Positions 1 through 7,973 of a DNA stretch of 64,000 nt are shown here, one piece after another. Numbering within the stretch: position 1 is the stretch's first letter; each line of letters starts with the position of its first letter. The position numbers were made by a program, and so were the translations under genes. The DNA lies in NCBI RefSeq assembly GCF_017876155.1, contig NZ_JAGINP010000009.1:62001-126000 (forward strand), given 5' to 3'. Source of the DNA: Azospirillum rugosum. Its GTDB lineage: Bacteria > Pseudomonadota > Alphaproteobacteria > Azospirillales > Azospirillaceae. The notes beneath the pieces were generated by a model. The model had not been told where the DNA came from and did not search any database. It saw only the letters and a program-made list of their open reading frames with translations.

Positions 1-60
1 AACGGCTCAAAATCCACCGGCCGCAAGGTCTTAGGGGTTCGATTCCCCTCTCTCGCACCA
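1..60 (+). tRNA. tRNA-Leu, 3' part (window edge)
   Basis: This is the 3' part of a class II tRNA cut by the window edge. A long variable arm folds as GGCC-GCAA-GGTC. It is followed by a T arm AGGGG/CCCCT with loop TTCGATT, then acceptor strand CTCTCGC, discriminator A and encoded CCA. The long variable arm with discriminator A fits tRNA-Leu. A CAA triplet lies where the anticodon should be, but the visible anticodon stem pairs poorly, so the anticodon is uncertain. Confidence 0.75.
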
Positions 61-88
61 ATTCCCCTACAGCCGCTGCGGGCTTGTT

Positions 89-103
89 CTAAAGTCCAAT
101 TAG
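89..103 (-). promoter_or_regulatory. ATTGGAC motif, copy 1
   Basis: Read on the minus strand this is CTAATTGGACTTTAG. It lies about 100 bases upstream of the cytochrome c start at 203. The core ATTGGAC recurs upstream of the alcohol dehydrogenase (7532) and twice between the PedF-type cytochrome and the ABC operon (11207, 11278). It may be an activator site for the quinoprotein regulon, but no binding protein is shown by the sequence. Confidence 0.4.
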
Positions 104-202
104 GCGGCGAAGCTCCCGCTCCTATGATGCGCCGCATCGACGTCCGCGGCGCCCGGCATCCTGGGGACCGGCCGCGGGTCATCGGCACCGGGAGCCTTTT
201 CC

Positions 203-622
203 ATGACCATCACCAAATCCACCGCCGCGAAATCCGCCATCCTCGCGCTCGTCGCCGGCACCCTGCTCGCCTCCGGCACGGCGCTCGCCCAGGGCGGCGG
301 CCCGACGCCCAAGACCGCGGAAGAAGCCGCCGGCAAGCAGGTGTTCCACCAGTGCGCGGCCTGCCATTCGCTGGACAGCAGCAAGAACGCCTTCGGCCCC
401 AGCCTGTACAACGTCGTCGGCCGCAAGGCCGGAAGCATCCCGCGCTTCGACTATTCGGACGCGCTGAAGGCCTCCAACATCACCTGGACGGAGGACAGCC
501 TGCGCCAGTGGATCGCCGGCAACGACAAGTTCGTCCCCGGGACCCGCATGCGCCACGTCGCCATCACCGACCGGGCCGAGCAGGACTATCTGATCGCCTT
601 CCTGAAGTCGCTGAAGCAGTGA
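203..622 (+). CDS. periplasmic class I c-type cytochrome
   Basis: This 139-residue protein starts with a Sec signal peptide (about residues 1-29, cleavage after ALA). A single heme-binding CAACH follows at residues 51-55. Met116 in GTRM is the likely distal heme ligand, and the fold length matches cytochrome c2/c550 proteins. It would carry electrons in the periplasm. The next genes belong to a PQQ alcohol dehydrogenase cluster and a cluster-wide promoter motif lies upstream, so it probably accepts electrons from the quinoprotein, directly or through the PedF-type cytochrome at 10698. That partnership is inferred from context. The ATG follows a GGGAG-containing stretch. Confidence 0.88.
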   Translation: MTITKSTAAKSAILALVAGTLLASGTALAQGGGPTPKTAEEAAGKQVFHQCAACHSLDSSKNAFGPSLYNVVGRKAGSIPRFDYSDALKASNITWTEDSLRQWIAGNDKFVPGTRMRHVAITDRAEQDYLIAFLKSLKQ

Positions 623-643
623 CGGCCGCTCGCCGGGACACGC

Positions 644-1201
644 TCACCGATCGGCCACCGGCAGCGGCTTGGCCTCTTCGGTGGGCAGCCCGGCCTCGGC
701 CCAGCCGTCCATCCCGTCGCGGAACCAGTAGACCCGGCGGTAGCCCATCGCCAGCGCGCGCTTCGCCGCGTTCCACGACATCCAGCAGTCGGCCAGGCAG
801 TAGAACATCAGCCCGCGGCCGCGGTCGCCCTTGGTCAGAGCCTCCAGGCGGCCGCGGAAGTAGCCTTCCAGTTCCGGTGTCAGGGCGCCCAGACCGACGT
901 TGGGCAGCCAGACGCCGCCGGGAATTTGCGGAAAGGGCTTCGCGACGATCCAGGGGCCGCCGGGCAGCGTGCTGCGGTCGAGCTTCAGGACATTGACCGG
1001 AAGGACCTCGCCCGCCTCCACCAGCGCGCGGGCCCGGGCGGTGTCCACCGTGACCGCCCCCGGCAGCCCGGCCGGCGTCGGGGAACGGTAGTCGGTCATG
1101 CGGTAGCCGTCCGGGATCGGGGCCGGTTCCGCCGCCAGCGCCGCGCCCGACAGGAACGCCAGCAGAAGCGCCGTCCCGGCGCCGCGTGTCAGCCCCCGCA
1201 T
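644..1201 (-). CDS. rhodanese-like PQQ-catabolism-associated protein (CXXCW family)
   Basis: This is a 185-residue exported protein with a signal peptide (about residues 1-23) and a rhodanese-like fold. Near the C-terminus it has a CLADCW motif (Cys135, Cys139, Trp140) in the stretch FYCLADCWMSWNAAKRA. It matches the family described as PQQ-dependent catabolism-associated CXXCW motif protein; here the spacing reads C-x3-C-W. Members sit beside quinoprotein dehydrogenases. Their biochemical role is not established, and a periplasmic sulfur- or redox-related function is only a guess. It converges with the cytochrome c gene and shares its neighbourhood with the ABC genes that follow. Confidence 0.8.
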   Translation of the reverse strand: MRGLTRGAGTALLLAFLSGAALAAEPAPIPDGYRMTDYRSPTPAGLPGAVTVDTARARALVEAGEVLPVNVLKLDRSTLPGGPWIVAKPFPQIPGGVWLPNVGLGALTPELEGYFRGRLEALTKGDRGRGLMFYCLADCWMSWNAAKRALAMGYRRVYWFRDGMDGWAEAGLPTEEAKPLPVADR

Positions 1202-1449
1202 CCCGCTTCTCCCTCCGTTTTTTCTTGTCGCCCCACGAAATCGCCGGGGTCCGGAAGGGTCAAGTTGCCCGATAGTCGAATACCGGGGGGTGGGAAGCGG
1301 ACCCTATCCTTGTCCCCCGACGTCACGCGCGACCGACTGTCGCTGAACCGGTTGTCCTGCCGATGCCCAACTTGCAAAAGATGGCCGGAAATACCATCAT
1401 CAGGCTTGGGAGAACGGGGAGCCTAGGCCCCGCCCTCCCAGCCCGATCC

Positions 1450-1524
1450 CTACCGGTTCAGGAGATCAAGGATCGCCTTGACCACCTGGAGCAGCAGGAT
1501 CAGGAGCGTCAGGATTTTCTCCAT
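1450..1524 (-). CDS. small hydrophobic peptide, 24 residues
   Basis: A short reading frame encodes MEKILTLLILLLQVVKAILD plus LLNR. An AAGGAG Shine-Dalgarno lies nine bases before the ATG. Most of the peptide could form one membrane helix with a charged N-terminus and a C-terminal Asn-Arg. Downstream on the same strand, about 1413-1430, is a GC-rich hairpin (CGGGG/CCCCG arms around CCTAGGCT). This resembles the layout of small membrane peptides, including some type I toxins, but no antisense RNA was identified. The frame is too short to be certain it is a gene. Confidence 0.4.
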   Translation of the reverse strand: MEKILTLLILLLQVVKAILDLLNR

Positions 1525-1643
1525 CCTCGACATCTCCTTGTTGCGTGGCACGGGCGGTGGCCGATCCGCCGCCCTGTCCACCGCGCAACTGTGACGCGAC
1601 CCACTCCGCACACATACGCAATTTTTGTCGCAGGGGTTCGCCC

Positions 1644-2636
1644 ATGCGCCTGATGCTCCTCGCCCGGATTTTTGCGGCCCTGATCCTTCTGGTGGTGAGC
1701 ATCGCCGGACCGGCGGGTGCCGCCGGGAAGCCGACGGTGACCGTCGGCGTGCTGAAGTTCGGCACGGTCAGCTGGGAGCTGGACGTCATCCGGCAGCACC
1801 GCCTGGACGAGGCCGCGGGGTTCGAGCTGAAGCTCGTGGAACTGGCCGGCAGCCAGGCGACGCAGGTGGCCTTGCAGGCCGGGTCGGTGGACCTGATCGC
1901 CAGCGACTGGCTGTGGGTGGCGCGCCAGCGCGCGGCCGGCGCCGACCTGACCTTCATCCCCCATTCCGCCGCGGTCGGTGCGCTGGTGGTGCCGGCGGAC
2001 TCAGCCATCCGCAGCGTGGGCGACCTGCGCGGCAAGCGCATCGGCGTGGCCGGCACGCCCATCGACAAGAGCTGGCTGCTGCTGAAGGCGCTGGCCCGCG
2101 ACCGCTACCAGCTGGACCTGAACGCGGAGGCCAAGCCGACCTACGCCGCCCCGCCGCTGCTGAACCAGAAGATCGCGGCGGGGGAGCTGGACGCCGCGCT
2201 GAACTTCTGGCCCTACGCCGCCCGGCTGGAAGCCGCGGGCATGCGCCCGGTCATCGGGGTCGGGGAGATGATGCGGCAGCTGGGCCTTGCCACCGACGTG
2301 CCGGCGGTCGGCTACGTCTTCCACGAGACCTGGGCCCGGACTAAGCCGGAGGTCCTCGCGGGCTTCGTTGCCGCGTCGGCCAAGGCGAAGGAAATCATGG
2401 CCCGCTCCGACGCGGAGTGGGAGCGGCTGCGCCCGCTGATGCAGGCGGAGGACGAGGCGACCTGGCGCGCCTTGCGCGACCATTTCCGCGCCGGCATCCC
2501 CAAGCGCTGGACGGAGGAGGAGCGCGCGGGTGCCGCGACGCTCTACGCCCTGATGGCGTCGCTGGGCGGGCGTGACCTGGTCGGCGACGCGGCCACCCTG
2601 CCCGACGGCACCTTCTGGCCGGCGGTCCGCTTCTGA
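1644..2636 (+). CDS. ABC transporter substrate-binding protein, SsuA/TauA/NMT1 type
   Basis: This 330-residue periplasmic binding protein has an N-terminal signal peptide (about residues 1-27, ending AGAAG). It has the NMT1/SsuA-like core, beginning VTVGVLKFGTVSWELDVI. A longer reading frame is open upstream, but the ATG at 1644 starts the signal peptide directly and has a CAGGGG-type ribosome site. It is the first gene of a three-gene importer operon; its stop overlaps the permease start (TGATG). The family imports nitrate, sulfonates, taurine or pyrimidine precursors, and the ligand cannot be read from the sequence. Its place beside quinoprotein genes hints at an alcohol- or cofactor-related substrate. 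Confidence 0.82.
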   Translation: MRLMLLARIFAALILLVVSIAGPAGAAGKPTVTVGVLKFGTVSWELDVIRQHRLDEAAGFELKLVELAGSQATQVALQAGSVDLIASDWLWVARQRAAGADLTFIPHSAAVGALVVPADSAIRSVGDLRGKRIGVAGTPIDKSWLLLKALARDRYQLDLNAEAKPTYAAPPLLNQKIAAGELDAALNFWPYAARLEAAGMRPVIGVGEMMRQLGLATDVPAVGYVFHETWARTKPEVLAGFVAASAKAKEIMARSDAEWERLRPLMQAEDEATWRALRDHFRAGIPKRWTEEERAGAATLYALMASLGGRDLVGDAATLPDGTFWPAVRF

Positions 2637-3409
2637 TGCCGACACTGCGGCGCCACCTCGTCGTTCTCTGGCCCATCCTGTCGCTGGCGCTGCTGGTGGG
2701 GCTGTGGGCGTTGGCCGCCGACCTGGCATCCAGCCGCGCCCTGCCCGGTCCCGCCGCCGTGTTTGAGGCGCTGGTCCGCGAGGCGTCGAGCGGCGCGCTG
2801 TTCCACCACCTGGGCGTCACGCTGGCGCGCATGGCCGCGGCCTTCGTGATCGCCATGTCCGTGGGCTCGGCGCTGGGCATCCTGCTCGGCCGCTCCGCGG
2901 CTGCGGACCGGCTGTTCGGGCCGTGGCTGACCGTGTTCCTGAACATCCCGGCGCTGGTCGTGATCGTGCTGGCCTATGTCTGGTTCGGCCTGACCGAGGC
3001 GGCGGCCATCGGCGCCGTCGCGGTCAACAAGATCCCCAACGCGACCGTCGTCCTGCGCGAAGGGGCGCGCGCCATCGACGAGCAGTATGTGGAGATGGCG
3101 CGGACCTTCCGCATGGCGCGGTCCGACGTGCTGCGCCACGTCATCCTGCCCCAGCTCACCCCCTACTTCGCCGCGGCGGCGCGGTCCGGCCTGGCGCTGA
3201 TCTGGAAGATCGTGCTGGTGGTCGAGCTGCTTGGCCGCAGCGACGGGGTGGGGTTCCAGATCAACCTGTACTTCCAGATGTTCGATGTGGCCGGCATTCT
3301 TGCGTACACCGTCGCCTTCGTGGCCGTCGTCCAACTCCTCGAGCTGTGCGTCCTGCAACCCGTCGAAAGCCGGCTCACCCGCTGGCGGCCGGTGCGCGCT
3401 GAGGCTTGA
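2636..3409 (+). CDS. ABC transporter permease, SsuC/TauC type
   Basis: This 257-residue inner-membrane permease has about six membrane segments. The cytoplasmic EAA-like loop around residues 143-165 (EGARAIDEQYVEMARTF) contacts the ATPase. It is typical in length for SsuC/TauC proteins. The start overlaps the stop of the binding-protein gene, so translation is probably coupled. The downstream ATPase frame overlaps its 3' end. Substrate unknown, as for the binding protein. Confidence 0.85.
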   Translation: MPTLRRHLVVLWPILSLALLVGLWALAADLASSRALPGPAAVFEALVREASSGALFHHLGVTLARMAAAFVIAMSVGSALGILLGRSAAADRLFGPWLTVFLNIPALVVIVLAYVWFGLTEAAAIGAVAVNKIPNATVVLREGARAIDEQYVEMARTFRMARSDVLRHVILPQLTPYFAAAARSGLALIWKIVLVVELLGRSDGVGFQINLYFQMFDVAGILAYTVAFVAVVQLLELCVLQPVESRLTRWRPVRAEA

Positions 3410-4109
3410 GATCCGCGCCAAGCGGTTCGCCGAGCGGGAGGCCATCCGCGGCCTGACGCTGGAGGCGCTGCCGGCCGAGTTCGTGGCGCTGGTCGGCCCC
3501 AGCGGCTGCGGCAAGACCACGACGCTGAACATCGCCGCCGGCCTGGACCGCGCCTTCGAAGGGTCGGTGGAGTTCGGCGGGCGGGAACCGGTGCTGGGCT
3601 ACGTCTTCCAGAACCCGCGGCTGCTGCCCTGGCGCACGGTGCGGCAGAACGTGGCGCTGGTGCTGCCCAAGGCGTTGCGCGGCGGCCCGCTGGTGGACGA
3701 GTGGCTGGCCGCCATGGACCTGACGGGCGTCGCCGACGAATACCCGACCCGCCTGTCGGTCGGCATGGCCCGCCGGGTGGCGCTGGCCCGCGCCTTCGTC
3801 GTGCAGCCGGACCTGCTGCTGATGGACGAGCCGTTCGTCTCCTTGGACGAGCCGACGGCGCAGCGCCTGCGCGCCCTGCTCGCCGCGACGCTGGAACGGC
3901 GCCCCGCCACCGTGCTGTTCGTCACCCACAACCTGCGCGAGGCGATCCAACTCGCCGACCGCATCCTGGTGATGGCGCCGCGCCCGACGCGGGTAGTGGC
4001 CGAGGTGCCGATCCCCGTTCCGCGCGGCGCGCGTGACGACGCCATGGTGGAGTCCTTCCGGGCCGACCTGCTGGCCCGCCCGGAAGCGGCGTTCCGGGTG
4101 CTGGCATAG
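3399..4109 (+). CDS. ABC transporter ATP-binding protein, SsuB/TauB type
   Basis: The frame encodes a complete ABC ATPase of about 236 residues: Walker A GPSGCGKTT, Q-loop YVFQNPRLLPW, a signature reading LSVGM instead of LSGGQ, Walker B LLLMDEPF and switch histidine in FVTHNL. It energises the importer with the two preceding genes. The start is unusual. No ATG, GTG or TTG occurs in frame between the codon at 3285 and the first conserved residues (LRLEIRAKRF). The coordinate given uses CTG at 3399, inside the end of the permease gene. An ATG at 3285 would add about 38 residues out of the permease frame and looks less likely. Confidence 0.8.
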   Translation: MRLEIRAKRFAEREAIRGLTLEALPAEFVALVGPSGCGKTTTLNIAAGLDRAFEGSVEFGGREPVLGYVFQNPRLLPWRTVRQNVALVLPKALRGGPLVDEWLAAMDLTGVADEYPTRLSVGMARRVALARAFVVQPDLLLMDEPFVSLDEPTAQRLRALLAATLERRPATVLFVTHNLREAIQLADRILVMAPRPTRVVAEVPIPVPRGARDDAMVESFRADLLARPEAAFRVLA

Positions 4110-4116
4110 CGAACGC

Positions 4117-4150
4117 TGTTGGGTTGCGGCTGCGCCTCCACCCAACCTAC
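4117..4150. repeat. GTAGGTTGGGTGGAG repeat, half copy
   Basis: TGTTGGGTTGCGGC through CCACCCAACCTAC matches one arm of the inverted repeats at 36008, 56342 and 63072. Only one arm is present here, directly after the ATPase stop codon. Confidence 0.7.
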
Positions 4151-4176
4151 GGGCCCTTTGGAAATCCGCACCAAAC

Positions 4177-4192
4177 TGTGAACCAGCTCACA
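4177..4192. promoter_or_regulatory. CRP-type palindrome TGTGA-N6-TCACA
   Basis: TGTGAACCAGCTCACA is a perfect match to the CRP consensus half-sites with a six-base spacer. It lies 45 bases before the ATG of the secreted protein at 4237, where an activator or repressor could act. Confidence 0.55.
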
Positions 4193-4236
4193 CCCGCGCG
4201 GACGGGCAGTGCCCATGATGTCCGGCGGAGGTGATC

Positions 4237-4659
4237 ATGCGAACCCTGATCCTGCCTTTCCTTCTGCTGGGCGCCGCCACGGCCCTCTTATCGGGACCGG
4301 CGCAGGCCGGCGAAATCGTCATCCTCGATTCCGGCAGCCGGCACCGCGGCGACCGGGCGCGGGATCCGGTCCTGTTCACGGATCCGCTCGGCGGGTCCAT
4401 CATCATCCTGGAGCGGCCCAGCCGTGACGAAGAGTTGGGGCGGCGCGACCCCGGACTGGAGGCGCGGCGGGCGTCGCGCAAGGCTAGCGTCCTGCGGCGC
4501 AGCAAGGACCAGCCGCTGCCGAGTTTCGACGAGGAGTTCTTCGACGCGCCGCTGTTCCTGGACAGCACGGTGCCCTTCGGGCTCGGCCGCGGCGATCCCG
4601 GACGCGAAGCGGCGCGCGCCGCCGCCGACGCACGCCGCATGAGGCTGGAGAAGCAGTAA
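4237..4659 (+). CDS. hypothetical exported protein
   Basis: This is a 140-residue protein of unknown function. A signal peptide (about residues 1-24, ending AQA) precedes a charged, Arg- and Asp-rich mature part with no recognised domain; DEEFFDAPLFLDSTVPFGLG is its most distinctive stretch. The start at 4237 is preferred over the GTG six bases earlier because GGAGGTG sits at the right distance. A perfect CRP-type palindrome lies upstream. The gene converges with the response regulator, with almost no gap between their ends. It could be a periplasmic accessory of the quinoprotein system, but that rests on position alone. Confidence 0.65.
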   Translation: MRTLILPFLLLGAATALLSGPAQAGEIVILDSGSRHRGDRARDPVLFTDPLGGSIIILERPSRDEELGRRDPGLEARRASRKASVLRRSKDQPLPSFDEEFFDAPLFLDSTVPFGLGRGDPGREAARAAADARRMRLEKQ

Positions 4660-4660
4660 C

Positions 4661-5314
4661 TTAAATCCCGAATCGGGCCCTTTCGAGCTGCAGGCGGTTG
4701 GCGAAGACCACCGCCTGGGTCCGGCTGTAGACCTTCAGCTTCTGCAGGATCGCCGAGACGTGCGCCTTCACCGTGGTTTCGGTGATGTTCAGCTCGTAGG
4801 CGATTTCCTTGTTCAGCTTGCCGGTTCCCAGCATCTCCAGCACGCGAAGCTGCTGCGCCGTCAGGGTGGACAGGCGGCGCGCGATCTCCGCCGTCTCGTC
4901 GTCCTCGGCCGCCGCGTCCTCCTCCACCGACTCCGGCAGGTAGACCTCACCGGCCAGGATGCGGCGGAGCGCACCGGCGATGGCGTCGCGCGGGGTCGAT
5001 TTGGGGATGAAGCCGGCCGCGCCATAACGCACCGCCTCCAGCATCACCTTGCGGTCCTCGTGCGCGGAGACGACGGCGATGGGGATGGCCGGGAACTGCC
5101 GGCGCAAGGCCACCAGCCCGGTCAGGCCGTTCATGCCCGGCATGTTGAGGTCGAGCAGGACGAGGTCCAGCTCCCCCTTCGCGGCCAGGGTGGTGACGAC
5201 GTCGTCCAGGCAGCCGGCCTCGTGGATTTCCTGCGCCTGGCAGGAATAGAGGACGGCGCTGCGCAGGGCGTCGCGAACCAGCGGATGGTCGTCCGCAATC
5301 AGAATTCTGCTCAT
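4661..5314 (-). CDS. LuxR-family response regulator (AgmR/ExaE/PedR-like)
   Basis: This 217-residue two-component regulator has an N-terminal receiver with Asp8/Asp9, phospho-acceptor Asp55 in LLDLNMPG, Ser83 and Lys105. Its C-terminal LuxR-type helix-turn-helix runs from about residue 150 to 210 (LTAQQLRVLEMLGTGKLNKE). Related regulators (AgmR, ExaE, PedR) activate quinoprotein alcohol dehydrogenases and their accessory genes in pseudomonads. The gene lies next to the dehydrogenase on the same strand and downstream of it. No sensor kinase is present in the window. It is the obvious candidate to bind the ATTGGAC motifs, which remains untested. Confidence 0.88.
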   Translation of the reverse strand: MSRILIADDHPLVRDALRSAVLYSCQAQEIHEAGCLDDVVTTLAAKGELDLVLLDLNMPGMNGLTGLVALRRQFPAIPIAVVSAHEDRKVMLEAVRYGAAGFIPKSTPRDAIAGALRRILAGEVYLPESVEEDAAAEDDETAEIARRLSTLTAQQLRVLEMLGTGKLNKEIAYELNITETTVKAHVSAILQKLKVYSRTQAVVFANRLQLERARFGI

Positions 5315-5465
5315 GGCGTGGTTACCACGCTCATCGTTTCGGGGGCGTTTCCTTCCGCCATGATGCCGAACGTCTCAACAATACGCAAGCCGATGAACGA
5401 TATTTGATCAAAGAATTCGGTCATGCGAAATTTCGTTTCGGTCCCATTCCATTCCAAGCGCAAAG

Positions 5466-5496
5466 AAAAAGGCGGGCCGAACGCTTCGACCCGCCT
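5466..5496 (-). terminator. intrinsic terminator of the alcohol dehydrogenase gene
   Basis: On the minus strand GGCGGGTCGAA-GCG-TTCGGCCCGCC forms a stem of about ten pairs followed by TTTTTC, 26 bases after the dehydrogenase stop codon. The response regulator downstream is therefore probably transcribed separately. Confidence 0.85.
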
Positions 5497-5521
5497 CCTT
5501 CTGGTCATACCAGCGCGTGGA

Positions 5522-7288
5522 TCAGGCCTTCGGCAGCTTGAAGACCCACAGCGAGCCGCCCTGGTTGATGTCCTTGACCAGCTTGGCCACGTCGCCGCCC
5601 CACAGCGGGACCGCACCGCCCCAGCCGGAGACCACGGCCACATACTGCTCGCCGTCCTGCTCCCAGGTCACGGGCGAGCCGACGACGCCGGAGCCGGTGT
5701 TGAAGTGCCAGACCTCCTTGCCCGACTTGGCGTCGAAGGCCTTCAGGTAGCCTTCCGGCGTGCCGGTGAAGACGAGGTTGCCGGCGGTGGTCAGCACGCC
5801 GCCCCACAGCGGGGCCGGGTTCTTGTACTCCCACACGATCTTGCCGGTCTTCGGGTCGATCGCGCGCAAGGCACCGATGTAGTCGTTGTAGAGCGGCTTG
5901 ATGGTGAAGCCGGCACCCAGGTAGGCCGCACCCTTCTTGTAGGTGATCGGCTCGTTCCAGATGTCCATGCCCCACTCGTTGGCCGGGACGTAGAACAGGT
6001 CGGTCGCCGGGCTGTAGGCCATCGGCATCCAGTTCTTCGCACCCAGGAAGGCCGGGGCCGCGAAGACCGACTTGCCCTTCTCCGCCGCCTCGGGCGCGCC
6101 CGGACGGTTCTCGTCGACATAGACCGGGCGGCCGGTCTTCAGGTCGATCTCCTTCGCCCAGGTAATCTTGGTGACGAAGGGCGAGGCGTTGATCAGCTTA
6201 CCGTTGGTGCGGTCGAGCACGTAGAAGAAGCCGTTGCGGTCGGCCTTCGCGCCGGCCTTGATGACCTGCCCGTCCTTCTTCAGGTCGAAGGAGACCAGTT
6301 CGTTCACGCCGTCGAAGTCCCAGCCGTCGTGCGGCGTGGTCTGGTAGTGCCACTTGATCTCGCCGTTGGCCGGGTCGATGGCCAGCGTGGAGGAGGTGTA
6401 GAGGTTGTCGCCCGGACGCAGGTGCGAGTTCCAGGGCGCCGGGTTGCCGGTGCCGAAGAACAGCATCTTGGTCTCCGGGTCGTAGGTGCCGCCCAGCCAG
6501 GTGGCGCCGCCGCCGGTCTTGTACAGGTCGCCCGACCAGCTGGCGTTCAGCTTGCCGGTCATGGTCGATTCCTTGCCGTTGAGGGTGCCCATGTTGCCCT
6601 CGACGGTCGGACGGGTCCAGATCAGCTCGCCCGTCTCGGCATCGCGCGCTTCCACCGCGCCGACGACGCCGAACTCACCGCCGGAGTTGCCGGTGATGAT
6701 CTTGCCGTCGACGATCAGCGGCGCCGCGGTGGCCGAGAAGCCGGCCTGGTAGTCGGCGATCTTCTTCGACCAGACGACCTTGCCGGTGTCCTTGTTCAGC
6801 GCGACCAGCCGGGCGTCGAGCGTCGCGAAATAGACCTTGTCCTTGTAGATGGCCGCGCCACGGTTCACCACGTCGCAGCAGGGCATGATGCCTTCCGGCA
6901 GGCGGTGGTCGTACTGCCACTTCTTCTGGCCGGTCTTGGCGTCCACCGCGTAGAGGCGCGAGTAGGAGCCGGTGACGTAGATGGTGCCGTCGTGGACGAT
7001 GGGCTGCGCCTCCTGCCCGCGCTGCTTCTCACCGCCGAAGGAGAAGGACCACACCGGGATGAGCCCCTTGACCGTGTCCGGCGTCAGCTTGTCCAGCGGG
7101 CTGAAGCGCTGGGCCTGGAGCCCCATGCCGTAGGTCAGGACGTCGCCCGTCGACTTGGCGTCGTTCAGGAGGTCGTCGTTGCTCGGACCTTCGGCGGCGC
7201 CCGCCGCAGTGGACAGTCCAAGAGTGGACAGGCCGAGGCCGGCCGCCATCGCGCTGGCCAGCAGGCAGGTGCGGAAGAGACGCTTCAT
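5522..7288 (-). CDS. PQQ-dependent alcohol dehydrogenase, probably lanthanide-dependent (ExaF/PedH-like)
   Basis: This 588-residue periplasmic quinoprotein has a signal peptide (about residues 1-32). It oxidises primary alcohols to aldehydes and passes electrons to cytochrome c. Beta-propeller W-motifs run throughout (for example [16 protein letters not shown]). The vicinal cysteines Cys137-Cys138 that stack on PQQ are present, and Glu205 and Asn285 fit metal ligands. The catalytic region reads W-D324-F-D326-G. The extra Asp two residues after the catalytic Asp marks lanthanide-using XoxF/ExaF/PedH enzymes; calcium enzymes have Ala or Ser there. The ATG at 7288 has a GGGAGG ribosome site and begins the signal peptide. 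Confidence 0.93.
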   Translation of the reverse strand: MKRLFRTCLLASAMAAGLGLSTLGLSTAAGAAEGPSNDDLLNDAKSTGDVLTYGMGLQAQRFSPLDKLTPDTVKGLIPVWSFSFGGEKQRGQEAQPIVHDGTIYVTGSYSRLYAVDAKTGQKKWQYDHRLPEGIMPCCDVVNRGAAIYKDKVYFATLDARLVALNKDTGKVVWSKKIADYQAGFSATAAPLIVDGKIITGNSGGEFGVVGAVEARDAETGELIWTRPTVEGNMGTLNGKESTMTGKLNASWSGDLYKTGGGATWLGGTYDPETKMLFFGTGNPAPWNSHLRPGDNLYTSSTLAIDPANGEIKWHYQTTPHDGWDFDGVNELVSFDLKKDGQVIKAGAKADRNGFFYVLDRTNGKLINASPFVTKITWAKEIDLKTGRPVYVDENRPGAPEAAEKGKSVFAAPAFLGAKNWMPMAYSPATDLFYVPANEWGMDIWNEPITYKKGAAYLGAGFTIKPLYNDYIGALRAIDPKTGKIVWEYKNPAPLWGGVLTTAGNLVFTGTPEGYLKAFDAKSGKEVWHFNTGSGVVGSPVTWEQDGEQYVAVVSGWGGAVPLWGGDVAKLVKDINQGGSLWVFKLPKA

Positions 7289-7557
7289 GGTGCGGATACC
7301 TCCCAGGGAAATTGGCAAACGAACCGTGGGGCGAACCGAGGGCGTTTGCCCCTCCAGGCCGCCCAAGCCCGGCTTTTTTCTGCAAAGTTCGGCGGATGAC
7401 GCGGCGCTGTGCTGCACCGCGAAGCCCATATGCTTTCAACTGTAGGGCAGTCTATCGGCGGTCCGGAATCGGTCCATTGGCAAATAGTAGGATGGGCGGT
7501 CGGGTTTGCTGTGCTTGCCCCCGTTTTCATTATTGGACGAAAGACAAGACCTTCCCT
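7289..7557 (-). promoter_or_regulatory. upstream region of the alcohol dehydrogenase gene
   Basis: About 270 bases without a credible gene, presumably holding the dehydrogenase promoter. It contains ATTGGACGAAAG at 7532-7543, one of four related motifs in the cluster, and two looser ATTGGCAAA words at about 7307 and 7475. No clear -35/-10 pair stands out. Confidence 0.5.
7532..7543 (+). promoter_or_regulatory. ATTGGAC motif, copy 2
   Basis: ATTGGACGAAAG is identical over 12 bases to the copy at 11278-11289. It lies about 245 bases upstream of the alcohol dehydrogenase start. Confidence 0.45.
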
Positions 7558-7560
7558 TTA

Positions 7561-7955
7561 CGTCATCCCCGCGCAGGCGCTACGGTATGCACACATCTCG
7601 CGGATGCGATAATGCATTGAGCAGCATGGAAAAAGCCCCTCTCCCCTTGGGGGAGAGGGGTTGGGGTGAGGGGTCGTTACGGGCGGCAGCCCGGAGAAAA
7701 TCTCAAACCCGGCCGCGGTGGATGGTTCCGGCCGGCCTGTGGCCGGCGCCACCCTCACCCCAAACCCGTGAAGCTTATGGACGCCTTCGGCCTCCTCCAG
7801 CTTCACCCCCTCAAGGGAGAGGGGCTTTTCCTCCACTGTATCAGCCACTTACCGCAATGGCGAAATGTGTGCATACCGTAGCGCGCAGGCGGGGATCCAG
7901 GGCCACTCGGGAACCTGTCGGGTTGCCCTGGATTCCCGCCTGCGCGGGAATGACG
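7561..7955. repeat. nested palindromic repeats between the dehydrogenase and metallo-hydrolase genes
   Basis: Three layers are visible. The outer part carries CATCCCCGC / GCGGGAATGACG-type arms. Inside, a 25-base arm at 7577-7601 is the near-perfect inverse of 7860-7884, differing at one base. Innermost, 7628-7831 is bounded by GGAAAAAGCCCCTCTCCC and its inverse and is rich in CCCTCACCCC/GGGGTGAGGG. Another inverted pair, CCAGGGC...GCCCTGG, with CCCGCCTGCGCGGG, follows at about 7897-7955. No coding sequence is supported here. Confidence 0.8.
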
Positions 7956-7973
7956 TGAAGGAACGATGCGGGG

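Noticed and set aside
5319..5460. FNR-type site at TTGATCAAAG upstream of the response regulator
   Set aside because: The word is a short palindrome without the four-base spacer and second half-site required.
5423..7399. 658-codon open frame antisense to the alcohol dehydrogenase
   Set aside because: A shadow of the quinoprotein gene; its composition is dominated by Gly, Arg, Val and Leu and no family matches.
7561..7955. CRISPR array
   Set aside because: The repeats are nested inverted repeats of different sequence, not regularly spaced direct repeats with unique spacers, and no cas gene is present.
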